The notes under the pieces: generated by a model
What the model was told of the DNA's origin: nothing
The model's database searches: none
Seen by the model: only the letters and a program-made list of their open reading frames with translations
In this document: in pieces, positions 50,379-59,593 of the stretch
Layout of the letters: each line of letters opens with the position of its first letter
Numbering within the stretch: the first letter of the stretch is position 1
From: Psychrobacillus sp. INOP01
Lineage (GTDB): Bacteria; Bacillota; Bacilli; Bacillales_A; Planococcaceae
Reading direction: 5' to 3'
DNA length: 64,000 nucleotides
Assembly (NCBI RefSeq): GCF_018140925.1
Contig: NZ_CP073315.1
Span: 3,162,001 to 3,226,000 of the forward strand
Program-made: the position numbers and the translations under genes

Positions 50379-52634
50379 CTACTTAATGGTTACTTCTTTT
50401 GTTCCAACGAGGTTGCCAGATGCATCATAGCTTATAAACATTCCTTCCGAGAAGAGGGAAAGATCTATAATTTCATCTAATTTTTTTTCAAGAGCAAAAT
50501 AGTTTTGTCCCCGATAAATTAGTTCATAATCAATATCACCCTCTAAAGAAGAAAATCGTACAATAACTCTCTCCACATCCCCACAACTCTTATCAATAAA
50601 TGTATTCATATAAAAGTTTGATTGTGTGGACTTTATCGTCGGTGAGATAAATCCTTGGTTATAATTTGAGCAACCAGGTGGATGTGTTTCACAGGTGACT
50701 TCATCCAGAATAGATTGATAAGTACCGGCAAGATTTACATTTTTTTCTACGTGATAATAACTTCCACCAGTGCTATTTGCAATTTGTTCCAATAAAGGTT
50801 CATTTAATTGACTTACGGAACCAAGTCCAATAGTGAATATCTTTATATTTTTATCTTTTGCTTTTTGAAGTGATGAAAGTATTTTACTAGTGTTAGATTT
50901 TCCGTCTGTTAATAATATAGCAATTTTTGGTGTAGAGTCATTTGAAAACTTGTTAATTGCTACTTCTAATCCATCTGCAATATTAGTACCACCAGATTGA
51001 CCAACATTTACAAAAGTAGAACCTACATAACTAGCTGATCCCTTCGCTAAAAAGTGTCCTTTAGAGTCAAAATGGGCACCAATATTTGTGGTAGCACTAA
51101 GAGCTGAAATGAACTTTTGTGATTTAGACACCCTAAATCGTTCGGGGTCACTTCTTTTCATACTACCTGAGGAATCTATAATAAAACCAACTTCAAAATT
51201 TCGTGGACAGCTATAGTCTGTCGTGAGCGGACGATCGATTTGAATCTGATGACTATGTGTCTTATTTACAACTGAAGATAGTTCGCTTGAGTATCTTGGA
51301 TCCTTCTCAGAAATTCTTGCACTAAAGGAGAAGTCCCCCCAGGTGTAAGAACTGACGCTAGTACGGGCAACGCCGTTTACAAAGCTTACCTCTTTATTTG
51401 CAAAAGAAAGTTGTGATGAAGTGAAGACTACTTTCCCTTTATAATCTGAAATTACTTGGCCACCGGGAAGGACAATAGTGGCTTTTATAGTTACTAATCC
51501 ATCTTTATCATTATTTTCAACTGCATGCTCAATACGTAATTCTGCTTGTGGTGCATAGGTAATATTTACGTTAACCGGTGTTCTATAGCAGGACATGTTT
51601 AAATTATTGCTTCTGTTGTCACTAACTTTAAAGGAAATTGTATCAATTACAGTTTTAGTTGATTTTATTGCTGTAATCTCTGCAGTTAAATCAGCTCCAT
51701 CCGTGTATAAAATAGGGGAACCAGAAACCTTTCCACCTTTTTCATTGGTAATAACTGCTCCAGATTTGGATGTAATTACAAATGGGATAGATTCATCGTA
51801 AGAAATATTATTTCCATAGCAGTCCTTTAATATTAACGTGACAAATGACGTATCTACACCGTTTGCGATAAGTGTAGGAGATTCAATATCCAGACTTGCA
51901 ATACGCGCATCATGATTAGAAGATGGTGTTTTTTCAGGTTCTTCATAATCTGGTGATGGAAAAACTATAGTTCCTCCATCCGGAAAATCAGTAGGCAATT
52001 CACTTGCTACATTGTCCTTGCCAGCAGGAGCATTACGTAGACCTTTAATACTGAAGGTTCCTCGTTTTGCAATTCTATTTAGAAAGACAGTTGCATCTAC
52101 ACGGGTCAGTGTGCGCGAAGGTTTAAAATCCTCATATGTTTTTTTACCATTTGTTCCAGTTGATAAATTTTGCGTGTATAAATATTGGACAGCATAGGTT
52201 TCTGTGAGGTCATAACCGTCAATAGCAGCAATAATTCGTGCAAATTGACCTCTAGTTACCGCTTTTCCTCTAACTTGTGTATTAGTATACCCATTTACTG
52301 GCATATTTTTACTTTTGAAATATCGATAATATCCAGATGCACTATCTTCATTTTTCTTAGCCACATAAGGTGAGATTGCCTTATAGGAAGTATCAAATTT
52401 GGATAGTACGGAAACTAACTGAGATTCTGTGATTTCTTTCTGAGGACCGAAAGTTCCATCAGGATAACCCTGCATAATACCAACTTTACTTGCCCATTCT
52501 ATCGATGGATATGCCCAAAAATTATTTTTGATATCTTTGTATAAACTAGCAGCACTTGTACTTTCCTGTGTTAATGGAATTGTTAGAAACAAAACAATAA
52601 ACAGTAGTAATGACCGCAAAGTAGTTTTTTTCAT
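50379..52634 (-). CDS. SLH- and VWA-domain surface protein
   Basis: 751 aa. The signal peptide ends near STSAASLY. Three N-terminal SLH modules follow (first: YKDIKNNFWAYPSIEWASKV...GYPDGTFGP), which anchor the protein to the wall. A proline/serine linker leads to two Ig/invasin-like beta domains (ARIASLDIESPTLIANG and onwards). A von Willebrand factor A domain at about 480-640 has a complete MIDAS: DSSGS in FIIDSSGSMKR, T in GGTNIADGLE and D in ILLTDGKSN. The C-terminal ~110 residues are unassigned. It is probably an adhesion or surface-binding protein, last gene of the three-gene operon. Confidence 0.9.
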   Translation of the reverse strand: MKKTTLRSLLLFIVLFLTIPLTQESTSAASLYKDIKNNFWAYPSIEWASKVGIMQGYPDGTFGPQKEITESQLVSVLSKFDTSYKAISPYVAKKNEDSASGYYRYFKSKNMPVNGYTNTQVRGKAVTRGQFARIIAAIDGYDLTETYAVQYLYTQNLSTGTNGKKTYEDFKPSRTLTRVDATVFLNRIAKRGTFSIKGLRNAPAGKDNVASELPTDFPDGGTIVFPSPDYEEPEKTPSSNHDARIASLDIESPTLIANGVDTSFVTLILKDCYGNNISYDESIPFVITSKSGAVITNEKGGKVSGSPILYTDGADLTAEITAIKSTKTVIDTISFKVSDNRSNNLNMSCYRTPVNVNITYAPQAELRIEHAVENNDKDGLVTIKATIVLPGGQVISDYKGKVVFTSSQLSFANKEVSFVNGVARTSVSSYTWGDFSFSARISEKDPRYSSELSSVVNKTHSHQIQIDRPLTTDYSCPRNFEVGFIIDSSGSMKRSDPERFRVSKSQKFISALSATTNIGAHFDSKGHFLAKGSASYVGSTFVNVGQSGGTNIADGLEVAINKFSNDSTPKIAILLTDGKSNTSKILSSLQKAKDKNIKIFTIGLGSVSQLNEPLLEQIANSTGGSYYHVEKNVNLAGTYQSILDEVTCETHPPGCSNYNQGFISPTIKSTQSNFYMNTFIDKSCGDVERVIVRFSSLEGDIDYELIYRGQNYFALEKKLDEIIDLSLFSEGMFISYDASGNLVGTKEVTIK

Positions 52635-52651
52635 CTAATCGTTCCTTTCTA

Positions 52652-54103
52652 TCAGTCAAAGAAGAGCATGTCATCACGATAATTTTGTTTTAGATCAGAC
52701 TCTAAGAAGGTTAAAAATCTAGAAATCATTGCGGAAGATTGGGCTCTTGTAAGAGATTGATTTGGATTGAAACGGTTCTTCTCATCTCCATTAATAAGCC
52801 CTAGCTCTGTTGCAACATACACGCTATCTTTGGCATAGGCAGGTATAATCTTATCGTCAGAGTAGTTAGTAGAGAATCCTGGACTAGGAGCACGTCCTTC
52901 CATTCCTAGAGCTCGTACAAGAATCGCTACTGCTTGAGCCCTTTTAATTGGTTGGTTCGGACCAAATGCGTTAGGATTAACTCCATTAATAATCCCTTTT
53001 TCAACAGCACTTTCAATGTAGGGATAATCAGGATGTTTAGGATCAAGATCGGCAAAAATAGCCTTTTTCGAAGTTGTTTTCTTTTGAGGTTCTTCAAAAA
53101 CTCGTAAGTTAACAGCCTTTAACACGCCTACTGTAAATTGGTATCTCACCATTGGAGTATTGGGAGAAAAAAATTGACTTGCTTCATCAAAAATACCTAA
53201 TGAATATAACTTCTCTATATCACTCTTAGCCCAATGATTCGATAAGTCACGAAATTTCGGTACAATTAGACGATCGATTTTTGGGACATTAACTTGATTG
53301 AGATGTAAAACTCCCTTGGAATTTTTATTACTAGTTGCAAACGGAATATCATAATTGTATTCAGAAATCATATTACTAGAGCTAATAACAGAATGGCCTC
53401 CAACGAAGCTAGAGAAGGAGGGAGTATTAGGCTCATATTGAAGTGTTCGTGATTTGCTATCAGAAACCTTACTTGTTACATATGCAGTGCCTTTGCTTGT
53501 GTTTATCTCAAAATCTAGTAGCTGTGTCTCAGTTGCTCCCCAGAAGTTTTTATAGCCCACATCTCTTCCGTTTAAAAACACGGTGATAGTTTCTGTACTT
53601 TTAGCTCCCTTTGCTTTTTTAAGATATATTTTTCTTCCTACTACATTCCCAGAATAGTAATCACTTGCTGGACGATTATCAATTACAGATGCTTGAGAAA
53701 ACTGATAGTCATCTAACGTATAAGTATCTCCACCAATTGTTACTTTTTCTGAGTAGCTTTTTATTGATGTATTTGAAGTAGTTTGGCCTTTGTCTAAATG
53801 TGCTTCTAATGTTGAAACGTATGAGACGCTTCTAGTTAGTTTGTCCCCATTGGGATTAGATAGATTGAACTTGTATGTAGTTGTAATCAGGTTTTTACTT
53901 GCTCGCTCTGAAATAGTAGCTTTTCCACTAAATTTAATAGGAGCTCCAGAAAGGAAGAAAGCCTCTTCATACGTATACTCGTTTAACACACCCCCGTTAA
54001 AGCCAGGCGCCTTTGCCTTTGTATCTGTATTAAAGAAAACTAGTGAAAAAATTATCGCTGCCAAAGAGACAGATATCCGTTTAATGATTGATTTCTTTTT
54101 AAT
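52652..54103 (-). CDS. SLH-domain surface protein with probable ATT start codon
   Basis: The usual reading begins at a TTG (54062-54064) with no ribosome site and a clipped signal peptide. In the same frame, 13 codons upstream, an ATT at 54103 lies six bases after GATGAGGG and gives MKKKSIIKRISVSLAAIIFS, a textbook signal peptide; there is no ATG, GTG or TTG between. The protein is then 483 aa. A ~290-residue beta-rich region of unknown type is followed by three C-terminal SLH modules (FRDLSNHWAKSDIEKL, FADLDPKHPDYPYIES, YSDDKIIPAYAKDSV) that bind wall polymer. Confidence 0.85.
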   Translation of the reverse strand: MKKKSIIKRISVSLAAIIFSLVFFNTDTKAKAPGFNGGVLNEYTYEEAFFLSGAPIKFSGKATISERASKNLITTTYKFNLSNPNGDKLTRSVSYVSTLEAHLDKGQTTSNTSIKSYSEKVTIGGDTYTLDDYQFSQASVIDNRPASDYYSGNVVGRKIYLKKAKGAKSTETITVFLNGRDVGYKNFWGATETQLLDFEINTSKGTAYVTSKVSDSKSRTLQYEPNTPSFSSFVGGHSVISSSNMISEYNYDIPFATSNKNSKGVLHLNQVNVPKIDRLIVPKFRDLSNHWAKSDIEKLYSLGIFDEASQFFSPNTPMVRYQFTVGVLKAVNLRVFEEPQKKTTSKKAIFADLDPKHPDYPYIESAVEKGIINGVNPNAFGPNQPIKRAQAVAILVRALGMEGRAPSPGFSTNYSDDKIIPAYAKDSVYVATELGLINGDEKNRFNPNQSLTRAQSSAMISRFLTFLESDLKQNYRDDMLFFD

Positions 54104-54132
54104 TGTAAACCCTCATCTCATGTTAAAGTTCA

Positions 54133-54166
54133 ATCGACATATAGCTTAGTAACGCTATATGTCGAT
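54133..54166 (-). terminator. Intergenic hairpin within the surface-protein operon
   Basis: Perfect 13-bp stem ATCGACATATAGC / GCTATATGTCGAT with an 8-nt loop lies between the 54172 gene stop and the ATT-started gene. There is no T run, so an mRNA processing or stability element is as likely as an attenuator. Confidence 0.6.
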
Positions 54167-54171
54167 CGCTA

Positions 54172-55809
54172 TTAATCTACAAAAATTAGTCGACTTTTAA
54201 TAATCGATTCATGAATTATAAACAATCTATCATTAGGCTTTAAGTCATTAACAGAAATTACTTTTCCTTCCTTAATAATAGTAGCTTGTTCTATATTCAT
54301 GTTGTATATTTTTCCTGCCTCTTTCCATATACCATTTTGCCACTGACTAACGTTTTGGACACGAATAGTTGTTCCACCCGTTGTGCTTTCTAAACGACCG
54401 ACAGAAACTAAATTCGAAATAGGTGATGAGCTTCCTACGATATGGCTAGAAATAATTTGATTGTTCTTTACGTAAAAGTACCCATATTTCCCAACTCTCT
54501 CATCGATTTCGTTTCTAGGAACTACTTTTAGTGTGGAACGTCTAAAGTCTTCCACCACATAAGTGTCATCACTAAAGCTAAGTGCTGTCGTTGAAACATT
54601 TGACCAATAGTTATTGGATAATTTTTTTGCATTGTTAATAGTTAAATTGTACGTTCCAGTAAAAGCAATTTTACCGAAATAAACGGTGTGATCTGCAAGG
54701 TTAGGACTCATAAAACCATCGTTAGTAATATGAATAACATTTGCATATTTGCTAGTGCTTGGTCCGTCAGTCACGACAAAAGCAGTTCCACTTGACTGTA
54801 GACTATAAGAATCAACTAATCTTCCATTTCTGATAAGAATGGAACCGTCATGATAAGGTAATAAACCTACATTTCTTAAACCTATTTTTTTGATAGAAGT
54901 GTTAATAGAAGTCATTGGTTCGTAATATGTGCGTTCATTATTTCGTTTAATAACCATCTTTTGTATTACTTCTTTTCCAAATTGCTTTACAGTAACATAG
55001 TAAACATCATCGTATGTATAGTATCGTAATTGATCCTGTTTAATTTGCTTGTTTCCTACATATATCGGAGTTTTATCGGTGAAAGTTTTAGCAGTATTAT
55101 CTATCGAAATTTGCGATTGCCACTTCCAATCCCGAAAAATTTGTTCATCATTTACGATTAATTTGTTTTGGATAGGATCAATTTTCTGTATTTTTCCTTT
55201 ATACAGATTTTCTATAACCTCTCCTTGGGTGTTTATATCTACTGATGTAATTATTCTAGAGTCATATTCGTCTATTTTTAATTTTACTCGATCCCCTTCA
55301 TACAAAACACTAAGATCGGACATTTTTGTATCTTTATAAAATTCTGTGTCGTCATTGATATAGTAAGTTTTAGAGATTCCATTATCTAATCTAACGGAAA
55401 GAAAGGTTCCTTTTTTGTCAATTCTATTTATTGTTCCTGAAAATGATTTGCCTATTGCATCTGTATTTTGTTGAGATACATATGATGTACCACGAAGTTC
55501 TACTACCTTGCCTAAGTTAACATCTGCTTCAAGTTCCATGCCTATTTTAAAAGCATCAATAGATGTTGGAAGAGAATTTACTGAAAGTCTTGTATACTTA
55601 TCGATTTTAAGTGTCAATTTATTATTTTTTTTATTTTTAATGGTAATTGACTTGAGATTTTTTTGATATGAGCCATCGCTCTGCTCGATAGTCTCAAAAG
55701 TGACATTTTCAAAGTTTCCTTTAACAAGTGTTGCTCCAAATGTTTCGGATGGTAAAATAAGTAAAGTGCACAGAAACAGAATTGGAATAAATAATAACTT
55801 CTTGAACAA
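54172..55809 (-). CDS. Secreted beta-rich protein of the surface-protein operon
   Basis: 545 aa with a signal peptide (MFKKLLFIPILFLCTLLILP ... GATL). There is no SLH domain or membrane anchor. It is made of several beta-rich units that look like DUF5666/OB-like modules, for example GKSFSGTINRIDKKGTFLSV, YEGDRVKLKIDEYDSRIITS, YKGKIQKIDPIQNKLIV and YFGKIAFTGTYNLTINNAKK. The function is unknown. As first gene of an operon with two SLH proteins it probably works at the cell surface with them. GGAGGAG precedes the ATG. Confidence 0.8.
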   Translation of the reverse strand: MFKKLLFIPILFLCTLLILPSETFGATLVKGNFENVTFETIEQSDGSYQKNLKSITIKNKKNNKLTLKIDKYTRLSVNSLPTSIDAFKIGMELEADVNLGKVVELRGTSYVSQQNTDAIGKSFSGTINRIDKKGTFLSVRLDNGISKTYYINDDTEFYKDTKMSDLSVLYEGDRVKLKIDEYDSRIITSVDINTQGEVIENLYKGKIQKIDPIQNKLIVNDEQIFRDWKWQSQISIDNTAKTFTDKTPIYVGNKQIKQDQLRYYTYDDVYYVTVKQFGKEVIQKMVIKRNNERTYYEPMTSINTSIKKIGLRNVGLLPYHDGSILIRNGRLVDSYSLQSSGTAFVVTDGPSTSKYANVIHITNDGFMSPNLADHTVYFGKIAFTGTYNLTINNAKKLSNNYWSNVSTTALSFSDDTYVVEDFRRSTLKVVPRNEIDERVGKYGYFYVKNNQIISSHIVGSSSPISNLVSVGRLESTTGGTTIRVQNVSQWQNGIWKEAGKIYNMNIEQATIIKEGKVISVNDLKPNDRLFIIHESIIKSRLIFVD

Positions 55810-56044
55810 ATTTTCTCCTCCTCATAATTTTATAAATAGTCCTAGACGTTATATCGACTAAAATTCTATGTTTGTTATAAGAATTGGAAATTTTGTAGTA
55901 AAAATCGAAATTGTGTAAAATTTTTCGAAAATAATTTTAAAAAGGTATTTCTAATTTTCGTAAAAGTAGTATAATTGCATATAATATATTGCACACTTAA
56001 AATTGTTGCAATTTACTAATATTAATTGATAGGGGAAACACACT

Positions 56045-57121
56045 ATGAATAATTTAAAAATTCGAACTACAAAAAATGAAATTAAGAATGAGAAAACACC
56101 AGCAGATCAACTTGTGTTCGGAACGAAATTTACAGATCATATGTTTATCGCTGATTACACAGAAGGAATAGGTTGGCATGATCATCGTATCGTCCCTTAT
56201 CAGCCAATTACATTAGATCCATCTGCATCAATATTACATTACGGACAAACCGTTTTTGAAGGTATGAAAGCTTACCTTTCGGAAGATGGAATTGTTCGAT
56301 TGTTTCGACCAGAACAAAACATGAAACGTATGAATAGTTCGGCAGACCGTCTAAGCATGCCACAAATAGAAGAAGAATTAGCTATTGAAGCTTTAAAACA
56401 ATTAATTGAGCTAGACAAAGAGTGGATACCTACAGATCCAGGAACATCCCTTTATATCAGACCTTTTATGATTGCAACGGAAGCACATCTTGGGGTATCA
56501 GCTTCTAAAACATATAGCTTCATCATTATCATGTCACCAGTTGGTTCTTATTACAAAGAAGGTATTCATCCAGTGAAAATATTAGTGGAAAGTGAATATG
56601 TTCGAGCAGTTGCTGGTGGTACAGGAACTGCTAAAACTGCAGGTAACTATGCTTCAAGCTTAAAAGCGCAGGAAGTAGCTGATCGTGAAGGATACGCTCA
56701 GGTTCTGTGGTTAGATGGACTAGAGAGAAAATATATTGAAGAAGTTGGAAGCATGAATGTGTTTTTCAAAATTGATGGGGAAGTAGTTACTCCAGCTTTA
56801 AATGGTAGTATTTTAGATGGCATTACGAGAAAATCTATCATTGAATTATTAAAGTACTGGGGTGTTCCAATAACAGAACGTAAAGTTTCCATGGAAGAAA
56901 TTCGTGAAGCTTACTTAAAAGGTAAACTAGAAGAAGCTTTTGGAACTGGTACTGCTGCTGTTATTTCACCAATCGGAGAATTACGCTGGAAGGGTGAGTT
57001 ATTCTACGTGAATAACGGAGAAACAGGAGAGCTTTCCCAAAAATTATATGATACGTTAACTGGAATTCAACGTGGCATTATCGAAGATCCATTTGGCTGG
57101 GTTGTTGAGTTAGAAAAATAA
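56045..57121 (+). CDS. ilvE: Branched-chain amino acid aminotransferase
   Basis: 358 aa, fold-type IV PLP enzyme of the eukaryotic-like class II length. It transfers the amino group between glutamate and the 2-oxo acids of Leu, Ile and Val. Motifs: LHYGQTVFEGMKAY, LYIRPFMIATE, PLP lysine K197 in GTGTAKTAGNYASSL, QVLWLDG..YIEEVGSMN and GTGTAAVISP. AGGGGAAACAC precedes the ATG. No T-box or leader peptide is visible upstream, so regulation is probably through CodY or a similar regulator; that is inference. Confidence 0.93.
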   Translation: MNNLKIRTTKNEIKNEKTPADQLVFGTKFTDHMFIADYTEGIGWHDHRIVPYQPITLDPSASILHYGQTVFEGMKAYLSEDGIVRLFRPEQNMKRMNSSADRLSMPQIEEELAIEALKQLIELDKEWIPTDPGTSLYIRPFMIATEAHLGVSASKTYSFIIIMSPVGSYYKEGIHPVKILVESEYVRAVAGGTGTAKTAGNYASSLKAQEVADREGYAQVLWLDGLERKYIEEVGSMNVFFKIDGEVVTPALNGSILDGITRKSIIELLKYWGVPITERKVSMEEIREAYLKGKLEEAFGTGTAAVISPIGELRWKGELFYVNNGETGELSQKLYDTLTGIQRGIIEDPFGWVVELEK

Positions 57122-57130
57122 TATTTTACT

Positions 57131-57160
57131 AGTCGCTTCTCTTCACCGAGAGGCGATCAT
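57131..57160 (+). terminator. Weak terminator after ilvE
   Basis: GTCGCTTCTC / GAGAGGCGAT stem with G-U pairing, then CATTTTGTTT. Confidence 0.5.
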
Positions 57161-57187
57161 TTTGTTTAGACAGAACGGAGAATAACT

Positions 57188-57985
57188 ATGAAACCACTAA
57201 TTGGTATATGTGCTAACTACTTATCAGACGACACAGTTGGAATTACAGCGGGCATCGGTGCAAAAGATCAGGAATGGCAGTTGCTAGCAGATGATTATAT
57301 TGTAGCTATTGAAAGAGCTGGAGGGGTTCCGGTTATTTTGCCTATCACAAAAGATATAGAAACTTTGACTCCACTACTTCAAAAGTTGGATGGGATATTA
57401 TTTTCTGGCGGTTCTGATATAGATCCACATTTATACGAAGAATATCCGAAGTTTGGCTTAGGAGCTATTGAACCAAAGAGGGATTTCCATGAGGTTTGTC
57501 TAGCTCGTAAAGTTTTATCGGAAATGAACATTCCGGTACTTGGCATTTGCCGTGGAATGCAGTTGCTAACGGTAGCAACTGGAGGGAAACTTTACCAAGA
57601 TTTAGCGTCTCAAAAACCAGACGGGATCAACCATTCCGTACCAAAATCAATTAGACATCATGCATTTCATCCAGTTCGAATTGAAACTAGCTCTATATTA
57701 TTTGATATTTTTCAAGGTGATGAGCTGAGAGTAAATAGTTTTCATCACCAAGCAGTAAAAGAGCTAGGTAAAGGTTTTAAAGCGACGATGACTGCTCCTG
57801 ATGGAATTATAGAAGGAATGGAATGGGAAGAGCCAAACCGATTTGTTGTAGCCGTTCAATGGCATCCCGAAATGATGGAAGAACAAGTAGATACAGTACG
57901 TCCGATTTTTAATGCTTTTGTAGAGGCAAGTAAAATGACTGCCCGTGCTATCGAACTAGTCCCATCTGCCGAGACAATAGCATAA
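57188..57985 (+). CDS. Gamma-glutamyl-GABA hydrolase-like class I amidotransferase (peptidase C26), second copy
   Basis: 265 aa. Nucleophile Cys121 in LGICRGMQLL, oxyanion region FSGGSDIDPHLYEEYP and the catalytic histidine in QWHPEMM. A paralogue of the protein at 15637, with extra residues in the N-terminal third. It probably splits gamma-glutamyl amides, releasing glutamate next to ilvE, which uses glutamate as amino donor; whether they share a pathway is unknown. A hairpin overlapping the convergent transposase gene ends it. Confidence 0.88.
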   Translation: MKPLIGICANYLSDDTVGITAGIGAKDQEWQLLADDYIVAIERAGGVPVILPITKDIETLTPLLQKLDGILFSGGSDIDPHLYEEYPKFGLGAIEPKRDFHEVCLARKVLSEMNIPVLGICRGMQLLTVATGGKLYQDLASQKPDGINHSVPKSIRHHAFHPVRIETSSILFDIFQGDELRVNSFHHQAVKELGKGFKATMTAPDGIIEGMEWEEPNRFVVAVQWHPEMMEEQVDTVRPIFNAFVEASKMTARAIELVPSAETIA

Positions 57986-57998
57986 TGATTGATTGAAG

Positions 57999-58045
57999 AA
58001 ATCCTCCTCATGTCAAACTATATTGATTATGGGAGGATTTTTCTA
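57999..58045. terminator. Convergent terminator overlapping the transposase stop codon
   Basis: Arms AAATCCTCC / GGAGGATTT with a ~22-nt AT-rich loop and T runs outward on both strands. The stop codon of the minus-strand gene (58008) lies inside it. Confidence 0.65.
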
Positions 58046-58607
58046 CTTCCATTTCAATATTCTCGCAGTACATATTATAATTTTCCATCTTTAATTCAGG
58101 ATATTTTTTGATCAAAGAAGGTAGTAAATATGTATTTATATAAGAAGGTTTATACTTTTTTTCATCCACATAAAATGGATAGGAGCTATACGGGTAATTC
58201 TCTAATTTGCCTAAAATTGTTCTTTGTGTATAAAGATGATTTTGGTGTATATACTTGCTCGCTTTTAATAACTCCTTCGGATCAGAAATCATATTAGTGT
58301 AATATCTAGTTTCATATAATTGGTCAACGAATTTATACTTACGCTTAAAGTAATTGGAGTATTGTTGATTGATAAAAATCAACACTTCAGAAAGTGGCAC
58401 TCGAGGAGAACGTATAAGTAAATGATAGTGATTGTTCATAAAACAATATGCAATGATCGTAAAGGAGTAAATTGTATTTGCTTGTTGAAGGGTATGGGTA
58501 AAGAAATTGAAATCTCCTTTACTTATAAAAATACGTTGTTTGTTATTACCGCGCATCGTAATATGATAAAAAATTTCTGGTTGCCAAACCTTTCTCATAT
58601 TTCCCAT
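58008..58607 (-). CDS. Y1 HUH transposase-like protein (RAYT / REP-associated type)
   Basis: 199 aa from the ATG at 58607, preceded by AGGAGG; the longer frame up to 58754 is unlikely. The N-terminus (KVWQPEIFYHITMRGNNKQRIF) and the HUH motif H60-Y-H62 in FMNNHYHLLIRSP are those of the Y1_Tnp family. The catalytic tyrosine is in FINQQYSNYFKRKYKF. The YETRYYTNMISDPKELLKASKYIHQNH block marks the RAYT-like branch, whose members are single-copy genes tied to dispersed palindromic repeats. No IS200-type ends are seen around it. The single-strand nickase activity is inferred from the family. Confidence 0.85.
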   Translation of the reverse strand: MGNMRKVWQPEIFYHITMRGNNKQRIFISKGDFNFFTHTLQQANTIYSFTIIAYCFMNNHYHLLIRSPRVPLSEVLIFINQQYSNYFKRKYKFVDQLYETRYYTNMISDPKELLKASKYIHQNHLYTQRTILGKLENYPYSSYPFYVDEKKYKPSYINTYLLPSLIKKYPELKMENYNMYCENIEMEVEKSSHNQYSLT

Positions 58608-58885
58608 AGGAACTTCGCCTCCTCTACATTGACAACACCATATAATAAAATAGAGTAAACAACAATTGTCACAATTCATTATTATAAACAACAATTCCAT
58701 TCCCGATTCAAAAACGCTATCAAAATTTAGTTTCCCTCGATAAATAACCTTCAAAATAAAATTCTATTCGTATATCTTTTTTTAATATATTCTAGAGCAG
58801 GATTAGTTTTCTCCTATTAAACTCTTTTTTAGAAACTGCTCCCGCCTCATATTGTATGATAAACTAGGGAAAAAGGAGTGTTTCC

Positions 58886-59593
58886 ATGAAGGACAAGGTG
58901 TTAATTGTAGAAGATGAAAAAAATATTGCTCGTGTTCTTCAGTTAGAACTAGAGTTTGAGGGATACGCTGTGGATATTGCATATACAGGAATAGATGGTT
59001 TGATCAAATACAGAGAGCAAAAATGGGATTTAGTTTTACTCGACTTAATGCTTCCTGGATTAAATGGGTTGGATGTTTTAAGGCGAATTCGTACTACAGA
59101 GGATGAAACACCTGTTATTTTGTTAACGGCAAAAAATAATACAGAAGATAAAGTAACTGGTTTGGACCTTGGCGCGAATGATTATGTGACTAAACCCTTT
59201 GAAATTGAAGAATTGCTAGCTCGCGTACGTTCGGCAATTCGTTTTGCTAAATCACCAACATCAGTACCAGTTCATGATGAAAGTGTACATGTGTTTGAGT
59301 CGCTTTTATTGAACGAGCAAACACGTGAAATTACTAATTCTGGAGTGTCTATTAATCTGACACCTCGAGAATATGATTTATTGTTATATATGATGAAGCA
59401 TCCTAACCAAGTGTTGACACGAGAGCAGCTCCTGGATGCTGTGTGGGGATTCGATTATTATGGAGATACGAATGTTGTAGATGTTTATATTCGTTATGTT
59501 AGAAAAAAGTTAGAAGAAAACCAGCAATCAACACTTATACAAACAGTACGCGGTGTCGGATATGTGTTGAAGGAGCAAAAGAATGAAACTTAA
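58886..59593 (+). CDS. OmpR-family response regulator (YkoG/ArlR-like)
   Basis: 235 aa. The receiver has E9/D10, phospho-acceptor D53 in LVLLDLMLPG, T in ILLTAKN and K in YVTKPFE. The C-terminal winged helix (INLTPREYDLLLYMMKHPNQVLTREQLL ... NVVDVYIRYVRKKL) is full length. AAAAGGAG precedes the ATG. Its 3' end overlaps the kinase gene by 11 bp. With the PepSY gene third in the operon it matches the ykoG-ykoH-ykoI layout of B. subtilis. Confidence 0.93.
   Translation: MKDKVLIVEDEKNIARVLQLELEFEGYAVDIAYTGIDGLIKYREQKWDLVLLDLMLPGLNGLDVLRRIRTTEDETPVILLTAKNNTEDKVTGLDLGANDYVTKPFEIEELLARVRSAIRFAKSPTSVPVHDESVHVFESLLLNEQTREITNSGVSINLTPREYDLLLYMMKHPNQVLTREQLLDAVWGFDYYGDTNVVDVYIRYVRKKLEENQQSTLIQTVRGVGYVLKEQKNET

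Noticed and set aside
55810-56044. T-box or leader regulation of ilvE
   Set aside because: No T-box sequence, antiterminator/terminator pair or leader peptide rich in Leu/Ile/Val could be found.
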